Shown here piece by piece: positions 27,571 to 36,214 of a DNA stretch of 64,000 bases; the stretch's first letter is position 1; every line of letters begins with the position of its first letter. The notes beneath the pieces were generated by a model. The model had not been told where the DNA came from. It was given only the letters and a program-made list of their open reading frames with translations, and searched no databases. A program made the position numbers and the translations under genes. Origin of the DNA: Planococcus sp. APC 4015 (GTDB lineage Bacteria; Actinomycetota; Actinomycetes; Actinomycetales; Microbacteriaceae); assembly GCA_030407505.1 (NCBI GenBank), contig JASDDH010000001.1:1-64000 (forward strand). The letters run 5' to 3'.

Positions 27571-27643
27571 AGCGGATGACGAGACTCGAACTCGCGACCC
27601 CAACCTTGGCAAGGTTGTGCGCTACCAACTGCGCTACATCCGC
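27571..27643 (-). tRNA. tRNA-Gly (anticodon GCC)
   Basis: Acceptor GCGGATG pairs with CATCCGC. Anticodon loop TTGCCAA, T-arm GCGAG-TTCGAGT-CTCGT. CCA is not encoded. First gene of the leftward cluster, behind the promoter at 27673-27701. Confidence 0.95.
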
Positions 27644-27672
27644 GTTCCCGGATTGCTCCGGGCACTCGTGCA

Positions 27673-27701
27673 ACTTTAGCCCAAGATTTAGGACTCGCCA
27701 A
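27673..27701 (-). promoter_or_regulatory. Promoter of the tRNA-Gly/Cys/Val cluster
   Basis: Minus strand: TTGGCG (-35), exactly 17 bp, TAAAGT (-10). The start point would fall about 20-25 bp before tRNA-Gly. Confidence 0.65.
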
Positions 27702-27736
27702 ACCAACGTCTACCCGAGCGTGTCGCGAGTCTGCGG

Positions 27737-27766
27737 TTCGCCGGTACCCCCGGCATCCGGTAACAT
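27737..27766 (+). promoter_or_regulatory. Promoter of tRNA-Val(CAC)
   Basis: TTCGCC, 18 bp, TAACAT. The -10 is good and the -35 weak. It is placed 26 bp before the tRNA. Confidence 0.5.
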
Positions 27767-27792
27767 CGTGTCTCGGTCCTCACGGACCATCA

Positions 27793-27868
27793 GGGCGATT
27801 GGCGCAGTTGGTAGCGCGCTTCCTTCACACGGAAGAGGTCGTCGGTTCGAGTCCGGCATCGCCCACCA
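27793..27868 (+). tRNA. tRNA-Val (anticodon CAC)
   Basis: Acceptor GGGCGAT pairs with ATCGCCC. Anticodon arm CTTCC-TTCACAC-GGAAG, T-arm GTCGG-TTCGAGT-CCGGC. Discriminator A and the CCA end are encoded. A second valine isoacceptor on the opposite strand, 375 bp from tRNA-Val(GAC); the two share much of their sequence. Confidence 0.96.
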
Positions 27869-27886
27869 TTTCCTTCTTCCTCGCCC

Positions 27887-28585
27887 TCATTGCGTGGTGC
27901 TGCGCCTCTCTCGCAGACGCTCCCACACGAAGCGCGCTTCCTCGCCGTATCCGGCTTGTTCCAGCAGCACGGCGTAGTCCTCCGCGGCATCGAGCGTTCG
28001 CGGGTCTCGCGATCCGTGGGTGCGCTGGATGAGGCGGAGTGCTCGTTCGGAATGAACGACGGCGGATGCCGGGCGACCCCGCGCCGCGGAGCGCTGCGCC
28101 GCTGCCGCCGACGACTCGGCCGCCTCGACACCGGGCCGCAGCCCGATCGCGATCACCGCCGACGCCATCGACACGATCAGAACGGCGACCGGCCCCACAC
28201 CGACAGAGGCGGGAATGCCGTCGCTGCCGAGATCCCGCAGGGTGCCCATCTCGAAGAGCGGCAGGCTCGCCCACGCAGCCGCGAGCAGGCTCGTCGCTGC
28301 GATCAGCAGCCGTGCACTCCCCCATGCCCGTCTCAGCAGCCAGACGAGGGCCAGCACCGTGAGGAGTCCGCCCAGCAGGCGCAGCACGGCGCGGTCGCCG
28401 GAGTTCCGGTACCCGATCGCCCGCCGCACGGTGTTCTGCGTGAACTCCGGCCCGAGCTCGCCGGCGCCCTCCATCCACGGCAGGAAGGTCAGGACGATGA
28501 TGAGGAGTCCGGTACCGGCCAGCAGGATGATCCAGCGAGCCTGGCCGCGCCACAGTGCGAACATCGGGGGTGTCGCGGCGCTCAT
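27887..28585 (-). CDS. Membrane protein with a helical TPR-like tail, unknown function
   Basis: 232 aa. Four hydrophobic segments (about 15-33, 67-83, 90-107, 128-147) are followed by a cytoplasmic helical region (AVVHSERALRLIQRTHGSRDPRTLDAAEDYAVLLEQAGYGEEARFVW) with tetratricopeptide-like spacing. The start overlaps the upstream gene's stop by 4 nt, so the two membrane proteins are probably made together and may interact. It converges on tRNA-Val(CAC). Confidence 0.75.
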   Translation of the reverse strand: MSAATPPMFALWRGQARWIILLAGTGLLIIVLTFLPWMEGAGELGPEFTQNTVRRAIGYRNSGDRAVLRLLGGLLTVLALVWLLRRAWGSARLLIAATSLLAAAWASLPLFEMGTLRDLGSDGIPASVGVGPVAVLIVSMASAVIAIGLRPGVEAAESSAAAAQRSAARGRPASAVVHSERALRLIQRTHGSRDPRTLDAAEDYAVLLEQAGYGEEARFVWERLRERRSTTQ

Positions 28586-29742
28586 GCCGTGATCCGATCG
28601 ACGGGGAGCGTCAGCGCGAGCGCGGCCAACCCCGTGCAGATCACGACGAGTCCGACCGCGAAGGCAGTCAGGGCGATGCGCAATGTCCGCACCCTGAATC
28701 CGCTCGCGAGCATCGCCAGGATGAGAGGTCCGATCGCCATCAGGATCGACAGCGTCGCGGTCATCACGAAGACGCGCCAGGCGGTGTCGCCGGCGACGGG
28801 GAGAAGCGGCGCGATCGGCGATGCGATCACGATCGCCTGAAGACCGCCGGTCACGATCGCGACGACCGCTGCGCCGAGGGCGAGCAGCGGGCCCGCCAGG
28901 ACCATTCCGCCGATCAGGAGCACTCCCCAGCCTGTGGAGCCGGTGGACAGCGGCACAGGCGGTTGAGGTGCCGCAGGCGAGGCGGGATCGCCCCCGGATC
29001 GGATGTAGCGGTCCATGTCGCGCTGGTACCGCTCGACGGCGGCGTAGTGCGAGTCCAGCTCATCGGACTGCGCCGTCGATCGGCGTTCATCGCGTGCGGC
29101 GGCACGACGGGCGAGTTCCTCGCTCTCGGCCTGCACGACGCCGCGCGGACGTCGCGGTCTGACGGTGGCGAACACCGACACCGCCGCGGCGGAGGCAGGC
29201 AGCAGCCAGGCGAGCGACGAGACGTCGGTGACGTCGGCATCGCCCCGGATGCCGCCGACGCTGAATCCCGTCGCCCCGACGTCGGGAAGCGTCACCGATG
29301 CCGGATGCCCCACGGTCGTGCCGACGGGATACCCGACGACCACCTCATCCCCCTCGACGATGCGATAGCCCGTCAGGCGGTCATCCCACGCGAAGACGAC
29401 CGGCGCACCGGATGAATCGGTCGCGACGACGTCTCGAGCCCACTCTCGCGCCAGCCAGTCCTCGGTGTAGTCCGCTTGGTCGGCGGGCATGCGGATCTCG
29501 GCCCACAGCGCGTATCCGCTCACGTTGTAGGGAGGATCGACGGATGCCGAGGCCCCAGGCACCCGCAGATCGGGTTCGGCCAGGGGTGGCGCATTCGAGA
29601 CGATGTGGTAGATCGAGGTCACGAACCCCGCAAGGCTCAGGCACAGCACCAGCAGCGCGACGACAGGCATCCACTGCGGCCGAGACGCAGCCGTGCCACG
29701 CGTGAAGTACTGCTTGTCGGGTGGAACGGCGGTCTTCGCCAT
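28582..29742 (-). CDS. Multi-pass membrane protein, unknown function
   Basis: 386 aa from the ATG at 29742 (MAKTAVPPDKQYFTRG), preceded by GAAGGGA; an upstream frame to 29790 lacks coding character. One helix near the N-terminus is followed by an external beta-rich domain of about 130 residues (GYALWAEIRMPADQADYTEDWLA). Then come a helix, a charged cytoplasmic helical segment (ERYQRDMDRYIRSGGD) and about four C-terminal helices. No known family or catalytic motif. Confidence 0.75.
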   Translation of the reverse strand: MAKTAVPPDKQYFTRGTAASRPQWMPVVALLVLCLSLAGFVTSIYHIVSNAPPLAEPDLRVPGASASVDPPYNVSGYALWAEIRMPADQADYTEDWLAREWARDVVATDSSGAPVVFAWDDRLTGYRIVEGDEVVVGYPVGTTVGHPASVTLPDVGATGFSVGGIRGDADVTDVSSLAWLLPASAAAVSVFATVRPRRPRGVVQAESEELARRAAARDERRSTAQSDELDSHYAAVERYQRDMDRYIRSGGDPASPAAPQPPVPLSTGSTGWGVLLIGGMVLAGPLLALGAAVVAIVTGGLQAIVIASPIAPLLPVAGDTAWRVFVMTATLSILMAIGPLILAMLASGFRVRTLRIALTAFAVGLVVICTGLAALALTLPVDRITA

Positions 29743-29808
29743 CCGGTCGATCCCTTCCCCAGAAAGGTGCGCGGTGAGCCGTGGCCCCAAGCTAGCGCAC
29801 CCCCGCCT

Positions 29809-30333
29809 CTACGCGCCTGCTTCCCAGCCGTACCGGCGGTGCAGAGCGTCGGCGACACGCACGAAGCGGTCGAGATCGAGAGCGGACGCCTCGCGCCGCA
29901 TCCCGTCGACGTGGACGCTGTAGAGCTGCTCGATGTCGATCCACGACGGCCGGCCCTGCGCATCCCAGGGGCCTGACCCGAGGGCGAGGAAGTCGCGATC
30001 GCCCTCGTGCGCGCGGGACGTCAGCCGCACCGCGTAGACGCGCTCGGCGCTCTGGCGGCCGATCACGAGCACGGGGCGGTCCTTGCCGCGGCCGTCGCGC
30101 TCGGCATAGGGCACCCACGTCCACACGATCTCGCCGGCATCCGGATCACCGTCGATGGAGGGCGTGTAGGTGATGCGCAGCGCCCGGGGCCCGGGCGGCT
30201 CGATCTCGACTGTCTCGACGTCGGCCCGCACTCCCGAGCCGAGCGAGCGGGCATCGGTCTGCATGACGTTCGCGGCTCGCGCTGGGCGGAACAAGCCGAG
30301 AAGAGTGCTCAGGATGCCGGTTCGCTTGGTCAC
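29809..30333 (-). CDS. PemK/MazF-like family protein
   Basis: 174 aa from the GTG at 30333 (VTKRTGILSTLLGLF); a GTG at 30360 adds nine residues but abuts the upstream terminator. The core GEIVWTWVPYAERDGRGKDRPVLVIGRQ is the N-terminal strand-loop of the PemK/MazF fold (G-x-[IV]-x-W-x-x-x-P...K-x-R-P-V-[VL]-[IV]). MazF-type proteins are mRNA endonucleases. No antitoxin ORF is adjacent, and it lies among core genes, so a housekeeping role is as likely as a toxin role. Confidence 0.75.
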   Translation of the reverse strand: MTKRTGILSTLLGLFRPARAANVMQTDARSLGSGVRADVETVEIEPPGPRALRITYTPSIDGDPDAGEIVWTWVPYAERDGRGKDRPVLVIGRQSAERVYAVRLTSRAHEGDRDFLALGSGPWDAQGRPSWIDIEQLYSVHVDGMRREASALDLDRFVRVADALHRRYGWEAGA

Positions 30334-30361
30334 CCCGCCACTGTGCCATACGCCGGACACG

Positions 30362-30399
30362 CCGAAGGGGCGCCGCGATCGCTCGCGACGCCCCTTCGG
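30362..30399 (-). terminator. Hairpin terminator after amt
   Basis: Perfect 11-bp arms CCGAAGGGGCG / CGCCCCTTCGG, 15 bp past the amt stop and before the PemK-like gene. Confidence 0.8.
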
Positions 30400-30414
30400 G
30401 ATGTGGTGTGTCGA

Positions 30415-31683
30415 TCAGGCCTTGGAGTCGGCGAGCACGTAGCCCTCTTCGCCGTGGACGATCGTGTCGATGCCGGCGATCTCGTCTTCGTTCTTGACGC
30501 GGAAGCCGATCGTCTTCTCGATCGCGAAGCCGATGATGAGGGCGAGCACGAACGAGTACGCGAGGACCGCGAAGGCGGCGATCGCCTGGACGAGCAGCTG
30601 CGTGCCGTCACCACCGGTGAACAGACCGGTGCTGGTGGCGAAGAAGCCGAGGTACAGGGTTCCGATCAGGCCGCCGACGAGGTGGATGCCCACGACGTCG
30701 AGCGAATCGTCGAAGCCGAGCTTGAACTTCAGCTCGATCGCCAGGGCGCAGACCGCACCGGCGATGAAGCCGAGGAGGATCGCCCAGCCGGGCGTCAGCG
30801 ATGCGCAGGCCGGGGTGATCGCGACGAGACCGGCGACGGCACCCGAAGCGGCACCGACCGAGGTCGGCTTCCCGTCCTTGAGCTTCTCGACGAGCAGCCA
30901 GGCCAGCAGCGCGGCGGCGGGTGCGGCGATCGTGTTGATGAACGCGAGGGCGGCGGTTCCGTCGGCGGCGAGCTCGGAGCCCGCGTTGAAGCCGAACCAG
31001 CCGAACCACAGCAGACCGGCACCGAGGAGCACGAACGGCGGGTTGTGGGGGACGTGGACGCCCTTCTGGAAACCGACGCGCTTGCCGAGCACGAGCGCCA
31101 GGGCGAGGGCTGCGGCACCGGCGTTGATGTGAACCGCGGTTCCGCCGGCGAAGTCGATCGCGCCGAGGCCGAAGGTCTCCTGCATGCCGTACGTGATCCA
31201 GCCGCCGTAGGCGAAGCTGCCGTCGTCGGCGAGGCCGAAGTTGAAGACCCAGCTGGCGACCGGGAAGTAGACGATCGTCGCCCAGATGGCGGCGAAGATC
31301 ATCCACGAGCCGAACTTGGCGCGGTCGGCGATGGCACCCGAGACGAGTGCGACGGTGATGATGGCGAACGTGGCCTGGAAGGCGACGAAGGCCAGCGGCG
31401 GGTACGCAGCGCCCTCGGGAACCTCGAGCAGGCTCGTGAGCCCGATCGCGGACCAGTCGATCGACCAGGGGAAGACGACTCCCTCAGCGCCGGGGAATGC
31501 GATTGCGTAGCCGTAGACGACCCAGAGGACGCCGATGAGCCCCATGGCTCCGAAGCTGAGCATCATCATGCTGATCACGCTCTTGGCCTTGACCAGGCCG
31601 CCGTAGAAGAACGCCAGTCCGGGCGTCATCAACAGCACGAGTGCCGCGCAAATCAGGATGAATGCTGTATTGCCTTGATCCAT
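30415..31683 (-). CDS. amt: Ammonium transporter (Amt family)
   Basis: 422 aa, eleven-helix Amt architecture. Family signatures are FFYGGLVKAKSVISMMMLSF near the start, DFAGGTAVHINAGAAALALA (first pore histidine) and GIHLVGGLIGTLYLG (second pore histidine). It imports ammonium/ammonia across the cytoplasmic membrane. Many actinobacteria have amt-glnK-glnD; here no glnK or glnD follows, only a terminator and a PemK-like gene. A GlnR-type box lies about 90-105 bp upstream. Confidence 0.96.
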   Translation of the reverse strand: MDQGNTAFILICAALVLLMTPGLAFFYGGLVKAKSVISMMMLSFGAMGLIGVLWVVYGYAIAFPGAEGVVFPWSIDWSAIGLTSLLEVPEGAAYPPLAFVAFQATFAIITVALVSGAIADRAKFGSWMIFAAIWATIVYFPVASWVFNFGLADDGSFAYGGWITYGMQETFGLGAIDFAGGTAVHINAGAAALALALVLGKRVGFQKGVHVPHNPPFVLLGAGLLWFGWFGFNAGSELAADGTAALAFINTIAAPAAALLAWLLVEKLKDGKPTSVGAASGAVAGLVAITPACASLTPGWAILLGFIAGAVCALAIELKFKLGFDDSLDVVGIHLVGGLIGTLYLGFFATSTGLFTGGDGTQLLVQAIAAFAVLAYSFVLALIIGFAIEKTIGFRVKNEDEIAGIDTIVHGEEGYVLADSKA

Positions 31684-31771
31684 CTCGAAGAGAACCTCTC
31701 TGCAGTGACGCCAGAGCGCGTCGGGTGTCCCCAGTGTCGCCAGTGGGGGTTTCGAGCGGCGTGCGAGTCGT

Positions 31772-31787
31772 GTTTCGCGATGGTTAC
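31772..31787 (-). promoter_or_regulatory. Probable GlnR box upstream of amt
   Basis: Minus strand reads GTAAC-N6-GAAAC, an exact match to the actinobacterial GlnR consensus core. A second, weaker element (GTAAA-N6-GTTTC on the plus strand) lies at 31803-31818. Position suits nitrogen-limitation activation of amt. Confidence 0.6.
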
Positions 31788-31858
31788 GTGAGTACCCCGC
31801 AGGTAAACATCACGTTTCGGCAGGCCTCGAAACGTCCTCGAAGAGGTTGTGCGGGGTG

Positions 31859-32887
31859 TCAGGACAGCGTCGAGGCGACCAGGCGCGACGTCGCGCGGAG
31901 GTACTTCTTGCGGTATCCGCCGGCGAGCATCTCGTCGGGGAACACCTGGTCCAGAGTGACCCCGGTGGCACGGATCGGCAGCTGTGCGTCGTAGACGCGG
32001 TCGATGAAGGCCACGAAGCGCAGCGCGGCCGACTGATCGGTGAACGGGGCGACGTCACGCAGGCCGACGGTGGTGACTCCGTCGATGAGGCGGATGTAGC
32101 GCGAGGGATGCACGCGCGCGAGGTGGGCGATCAGGCCGGCGAAGTCGTCATCGGACACGGGGCCGGCCTTCGACGCCTCGGCGATCGCGTCCTCGTACTC
32201 CGTCGCCCCGAGCACGGCGGCGTGGCCGTCGACCGCGCGCTGGCGGAAGTCGGTGCCGTCGATGCGCAGCGTCTCGAAGCTCGCCGCCATCGCGAGGATC
32301 TCGCGGAGGAAGTCCTGTGCGGCGAACCGCCCCTCGCCGAGCGCGTTCGGCGGAGTGTTGGAGGTCGCCGCGACCCGCGTGCCCGACCCGACCAGCTCGC
32401 CGAGCAAGCGCGTCATCACCATCGTGTCGCCCGGGTCGTCGAGCTCGAACTCGTCGATGCACAGCAGATCGGTTCCGCGGAACAGCTCGACGGTCTTCTG
32501 GTAACCCATGGCACCGACGAGAGCGGTGTACTCGATGAACGAGCCGAAGTACTTCCTGCGCGCCGGGAGCGCGTGATAGACGGATGCCAGCAGGTGGGTC
32601 TTCCCGACGCCGAATCCGCCGTCGAGGTAGACGCCCGGCTTCATCGGCGGCGTCTTCTTGGCCCGCGAGAAGAAGCCGACCTTCGCCGCCGGGGCGCCGA
32701 GCCCGCAGAACGTCATCAGCAGGTCCTTCGTGCCCTGTTGCGACGGGTACTCGGGATCGGCGCGGTACGACTCGAATGTGGCCTCGGCGAACTGCCGAGG
32801 CGGCACCAGGGCGGCGACCATCTCGGCTCCCGACAGCTGCGGGATGCGGTCGGAGAGGTGGACGATGCGGGCGTCGGCCGTGGTCAT
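31859..32887 (-). CDS. zapE: Cell division protein ZapE (AFG1-like ATPase)
   Basis: 342 aa from the ATG at 32887 ([14 protein letters not shown]), with GAGGATCC upstream; the frame extends further but without coding signal. Walker [10 protein letters not shown] is at 90-98 and Walker [12 protein letters not shown] at 141-151. [22 protein letters not shown] is the AFG1/ZapE signature. In E. coli it associates with the Z-ring under stress; the actinobacterial role is not established. Divergent from the rhodanese gene. Confidence 0.9.
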   Translation of the reverse strand: MTTADARIVHLSDRIPQLSGAEMVAALVPPRQFAEATFESYRADPEYPSQQGTKDLLMTFCGLGAPAAKVGFFSRAKKTPPMKPGVYLDGGFGVGKTHLLASVYHALPARRKYFGSFIEYTALVGAMGYQKTVELFRGTDLLCIDEFELDDPGDTMVMTRLLGELVGSGTRVAATSNTPPNALGEGRFAAQDFLREILAMAASFETLRIDGTDFRQRAVDGHAAVLGATEYEDAIAEASKAGPVSDDDFAGLIAHLARVHPSRYIRLIDGVTTVGLRDVAPFTDQSAALRFVAFIDRVYDAQLPIRATGVTLDQVFPDEMLAGGYRKKYLRATSRLVASTLS

Positions 32888-33005
32888 GCGGATCCTCGTA
32901 ACAGTCTTACAGAACGGGTGCGCTCCCCCGGCAGGAATCCTAGGGTCGAAACGGCGGTTCAACCCTACGCGGTCACCCCCGCCGCCCCGACCCGAGGAGT
33001 CCCCT

Positions 33006-33908
33006 GTGCCCGTCGAAATCGACAGCTCATCCCCCAAATTCGCCGAGTACTCCACTCCCGGCCGGCTCGTCACCGGCGAGTGGCTCGAAGCGCATCTCGG
33101 CCGACCCGGTCTCGTGGTCGTCGAATCCGACGAAGACGTGCTGCTCTACGAGACCGGCCACATCCCGTCGGCGGTCAAGGTCGACTGGCACACCGAGCTG
33201 AACGACCCCGTCGTGCGCGACTACGTCGACGGTGCCGGTTTCGCCGAATTGCTGTCGCGCAAGGGGATCTCCCGCGACGACACCGTCGTGATCTACGGCG
33301 ACAAGAACAACTGGTGGGCCGCATACGCCCTGTGGGTGTTCTCGCTGTTCGGGCACGAAGACGTCCGACTGCTCGACGGCGGTCGGGACAAGTGGATCGC
33401 CGAGGGCCGACCCATCACCACGGAGCGCACCGTCGTCGACGTCACGGACTACCCCGTGGTGGAGCGCGACGACAGCATCCTGCGCGCCTACAAAGACGAC
33501 GTGCTCGCCCACCTCGGCAATCCTCTGATCGATGTGCGGTCCCCCGAGGAGTACGACGGCACCCGCACCACCGCCCCGGCCTACCCCGAGGAGGGCGCGC
33601 TGCGCGCCGGTCACATCCCGTCGGCGCAGAGCGTGCCGTGGGGGCGGGCGGTCGCCGAGGACGGCGGCTTCAAGCCGCGCGCCGAGCTCGACGCGATCTA
33701 CCGCGACGGAGCGGGACTCGCGGACGGTGACTCGATCGTCGCGTACTGCCGCATCGGTGAGCGGTCGAGCCACACGTGGTTCGTTCTGAAGCACCTGCTC
33801 GGCTTCGACGACGTGCGCAACTACGACGGCTCGTGGACCGAATGGGGCAGCGCCGTGCGCGTGCCGATCGCCGTGGGCGCCGAACCGGGCGCGGTGCCCG
33901 CCCGGTGA
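33006..33908 (+). CDS. sseA: Two-domain sulfurtransferase (rhodanese, SseA-like)
   Basis: 300 aa from the GTG at 33006, with GAGGAG 6 nt upstream. The first rhodanese domain (about 15-145, inactive type) is followed by the second domain (160-290) with catalytic C248 in [12 protein letters not shown], the active-site loop of SseA/CysA-type enzymes. It moves sulfane sulfur, probably thiosulfate or 3-mercaptopyruvate-derived. A SufE-like gene starts 31 bp downstream, suggesting sulfur transfer between the two proteins. Confidence 0.93.
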   Translation: MPVEIDSSSPKFAEYSTPGRLVTGEWLEAHLGRPGLVVVESDEDVLLYETGHIPSAVKVDWHTELNDPVVRDYVDGAGFAELLSRKGISRDDTVVIYGDKNNWWAAYALWVFSLFGHEDVRLLDGGRDKWIAEGRPITTERTVVDVTDYPVVERDDSILRAYKDDVLAHLGNPLIDVRSPEEYDGTRTTAPAYPEEGALRAGHIPSAQSVPWGRAVAEDGGFKPRAELDAIYRDGAGLADGDSIVAYCRIGERSSHTWFVLKHLLGFDDVRNYDGSWTEWGSAVRVPIAVGAEPGAVPAR

Positions 33909-33939
33909 GCGCGATGTCGTCGTGGGAGAATCGACCTCG

Positions 33940-34380
33940 ATGACCGAGAACAGCCTGCCCGACTCCCTCGCCGAGATCCGCGACGACTTCCTCGAGCTGC
34001 CCGAATCCGATCGGCTGCAGCTGCTGCTGGAGTTCTCGCAGGAGCTGCCGGCGGTGCCGGCGCGGTACGACGGGCATCCCGAACTGCAGGAGCGGGTGGC
34101 GGAGTGCCAGTCGCCGGTGTACATCGTGGTCGAGGTCGGTGACGACGACACGGTCGCGATGCACGCCACTGCGCCACCCGAGGCGCCGACGACGCGCGGC
34201 TTCGCGAGCATCCTGGTGCAGGGCATCTCGGGGCTGAGCGCCGATGACGTGCTGGCGATCCCCGATGACTTCCCGCAGAGCATCGGACTCACCCGGGCCG
34301 TGTCGCCGCTGCGCATCGCCGGGATGACGGGGATGCTGCTGCGCGTCAAGCGCCAGGTGCGCGCCAAGCGCGCCGCCTGA
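33940..34380 (+). CDS. SufE family protein (sulfur acceptor)
   Basis: 146 aa from the ATG at 33940 (MTENSLPDSLAEIRDDF). It has the SufE fold with acceptor C56 in ERVAECQSPVYIVVEV and the DDVLAIPDDFPQSIGL segment. SufE accepts persulfide sulfur and passes it on for Fe-S cluster or other sulfur chemistry. No suf operon is adjacent; the partner here is the rhodanese just upstream, a pairing common in actinobacteria. Confidence 0.93.
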   Translation: MTENSLPDSLAEIRDDFLELPESDRLQLLLEFSQELPAVPARYDGHPELQERVAECQSPVYIVVEVGDDDTVAMHATAPPEAPTTRGFASILVQGISGLSADDVLAIPDDFPQSIGLTRAVSPLRIAGMTGMLLRVKRQVRAKRAA

Positions 34381-34386
34381 GGCGGG

Positions 34387-35601
34387 TCAGCGGTTCACGG
34401 ACTCGTTCGACAGTCCGTGGGTGGCCAGCCAGGAGCGGATGCTGGTGCTCCAGCGCTCCTGGTCGTAGTTCCACAGCTTGGTGTGCCGGGCGACCTCGAA
34501 CACCTGCAGCTCGACGAGGTCGGGCCGTGCCCGCAGCAGGTCGTGCGAGGCGTCCGACGGGACGAACCCGTCGTCGTCGCTGTGCATGATGAGAATCGGA
34601 TGCCGCAGCTCCGCCGCCCGGGCCACGACGTCGAGCCGGTCGAACGGGATCGCTCCGCCGGCGTGGGTGACCGACGAGCCCCAATCGTGACGCAGGGCTT
34701 CGAGGGCGAGTCCGCTCACGGCGGCCGGTACGTTCTGCAGTTTGGCGTGGAAGTCGAGGACGACGCGCCAATCGACCACGGGCGATTCGAGCACGAGACC
34801 GGCGATCAGGCTCCGGTGTGCCGAGTTGAGCGACACCTGGAGGGCGATCGCGCCCCCCATGGACCAGCCCATCAGGATCACGCGCTTGGCGCCACGGCGG
34901 CGGGCGAAGCCGACGGCGGCGTCGACGTCGCGCCATTCGGTCGCACCCAGGGTGTACGTGCCCGTTCGACTGCGGGGTGCTTCGCCGTCGTTGCGGTACG
35001 ACACCACGAGACTCGTGACCCCGAGGGCGTGGAACACCGGCACCGCGCGCAGGCACTCCGAACGGGTGGTGCCGCGCCCGTGCACCTGGATCACCCAGGT
35101 CTGGCCGTCGCCGGCGGGGAACAGCCACGCCGGGCAGGGTCCGACCGCGGAGCCGACCACTTCGCGGGAGTACGGGATGTGCAGCTCGTCGGGCCGCTCG
35201 TAGTACCAGCCGCTGAACGAGGCGTCGGGCGCGAGCTGGGCGGTGGGGGCGACGTGCGTCAGCAGTTTGCGCTTCACGCTGTCTGCGTCTTCCGCCAGCA
35301 CCGAGCCGAGCTTGACGTACCCCGACGTGCCGGTGGTGAACAGTCCGTACCGCCCGGGCAGCTCGGTGTCGGGCGTCCGTCCGAGGGTGATCGTCTGAGC
35401 CGCGGTGTCGAGCGAGAGGATGCGGGTGTCGGTCACGCGGCTGGTCGGCGTGACGACCTTGCGGGCCATCCGTGCGGACGCGAGCCCGAGCATGGCCAGC
35501 GACGCCGCCAGAGCGGCGGACACCAGCGTCAGTGCGATTCTGATGCCGGCGAGGAGTTCAGGGGTTGCGCCGCGCATCGCGGCGCGCCTGGGAGTGACCA
35601 T
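34387..35601 (-). CDS. Membrane-anchored alpha/beta hydrolase
   Basis: 404 aa. One N-terminal helix (about 18-42, IRIALTLVSAALAASLAMLGLA) is followed by a beta-rich segment and an alpha/beta-hydrolase domain. Oxyanion region VHGRG is at 173-177, nucleophile S247 in GWSMGG, then an acidic residue in HSDDDGFVP and a histidine in VARHTKLW. It is anchored in the membrane; which side the domain faces is not certain. Substrate unknown. Converges on the SufE gene with a 6-bp gap. Confidence 0.88.
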   Translation of the reverse strand: MVTPRRAAMRGATPELLAGIRIALTLVSAALAASLAMLGLASARMARKVVTPTSRVTDTRILSLDTAAQTITLGRTPDTELPGRYGLFTTGTSGYVKLGSVLAEDADSVKRKLLTHVAPTAQLAPDASFSGWYYERPDELHIPYSREVVGSAVGPCPAWLFPAGDGQTWVIQVHGRGTTRSECLRAVPVFHALGVTSLVVSYRNDGEAPRSRTGTYTLGATEWRDVDAAVGFARRRGAKRVILMGWSMGGAIALQVSLNSAHRSLIAGLVLESPVVDWRVVLDFHAKLQNVPAAVSGLALEALRHDWGSSVTHAGGAIPFDRLDVVARAAELRHPILIMHSDDDGFVPSDASHDLLRARPDLVELQVFEVARHTKLWNYDQERWSTSIRSWLATHGLSNESVNR

Positions 35602-35626
35602 CGAGGCCTCACTCTAGTCTGTCCGC

Positions 35627-36214
35627 GTGGCTGACCAGCGTCCCCCCGCGTCGTCGTCGTTCGCTTCCGCGGTCGACCTCGTTCGCTCCCTCCCGTTTCG
35701 GGAGGATCTGTCCGTGCGCGAGATCCCTGCTCCGTCGGGACTCGCCCCGGACGCCATCGCGCTGGCCGGAGACGTGCGACCCGAGGAGGGCGCGCTCGAA
35801 TCGCTGTTCGGCACGGGGCGGCTGATCCTCCTCCACGACCCTTCCGAACCGGATGCCTGGAGCGGCCCCTGGCGCATCGTGTGCTTCGCCCAGGCTCCGC
35901 TCGAACACGACATCGGCACCGATCCGATGCTGGCCGACGTCGCGTGGGCGTGGCTCACCGACGCGCTGGCCTCGCGCGGGGCCGGATTCCACTCGGCATC
36001 CGGCACCGCCACGAAGACCCTGTCCAAAGGTTTCGGTACTCTGGCCGCTGAGGGCGACGGCGCGCAGATCGAATTGCGCGCATCGTGGTCGCCCGAAGGT
36101 CCGGTGACGCCGCACATCGAGGCGTGGGCCGAACTCGTCTGCATGCTCGCGGGACTCCCGCCCGGATCTGAAGGAATCGCGATGCTCGGAGCACGAAGGT
36201 CCACGCGTGGCTGA
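35627..36214 (+). CDS. DUF3000 domain-containing protein
   Basis: 195 aa from a GTG. It has the actinobacterial DUF3000 pattern: SFASAVDLVRSLPFREDLSVREIPAPSGLAP at the start and LLHDPSEPDAWSGPWRIVCFAQAP in the middle. Function unknown, cytoplasmic. It overlaps the RNase D gene by 8 nt, the arrangement seen in other actinobacteria, so the two are likely co-expressed. Confidence 0.92.
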   Translation: MADQRPPASSSFASAVDLVRSLPFREDLSVREIPAPSGLAPDAIALAGDVRPEEGALESLFGTGRLILLHDPSEPDAWSGPWRIVCFAQAPLEHDIGTDPMLADVAWAWLTDALASRGAGFHSASGTATKTLSKGFGTLAAEGDGAQIELRASWSPEGPVTPHIEAWAELVCMLAGLPPGSEGIAMLGARRSTRG

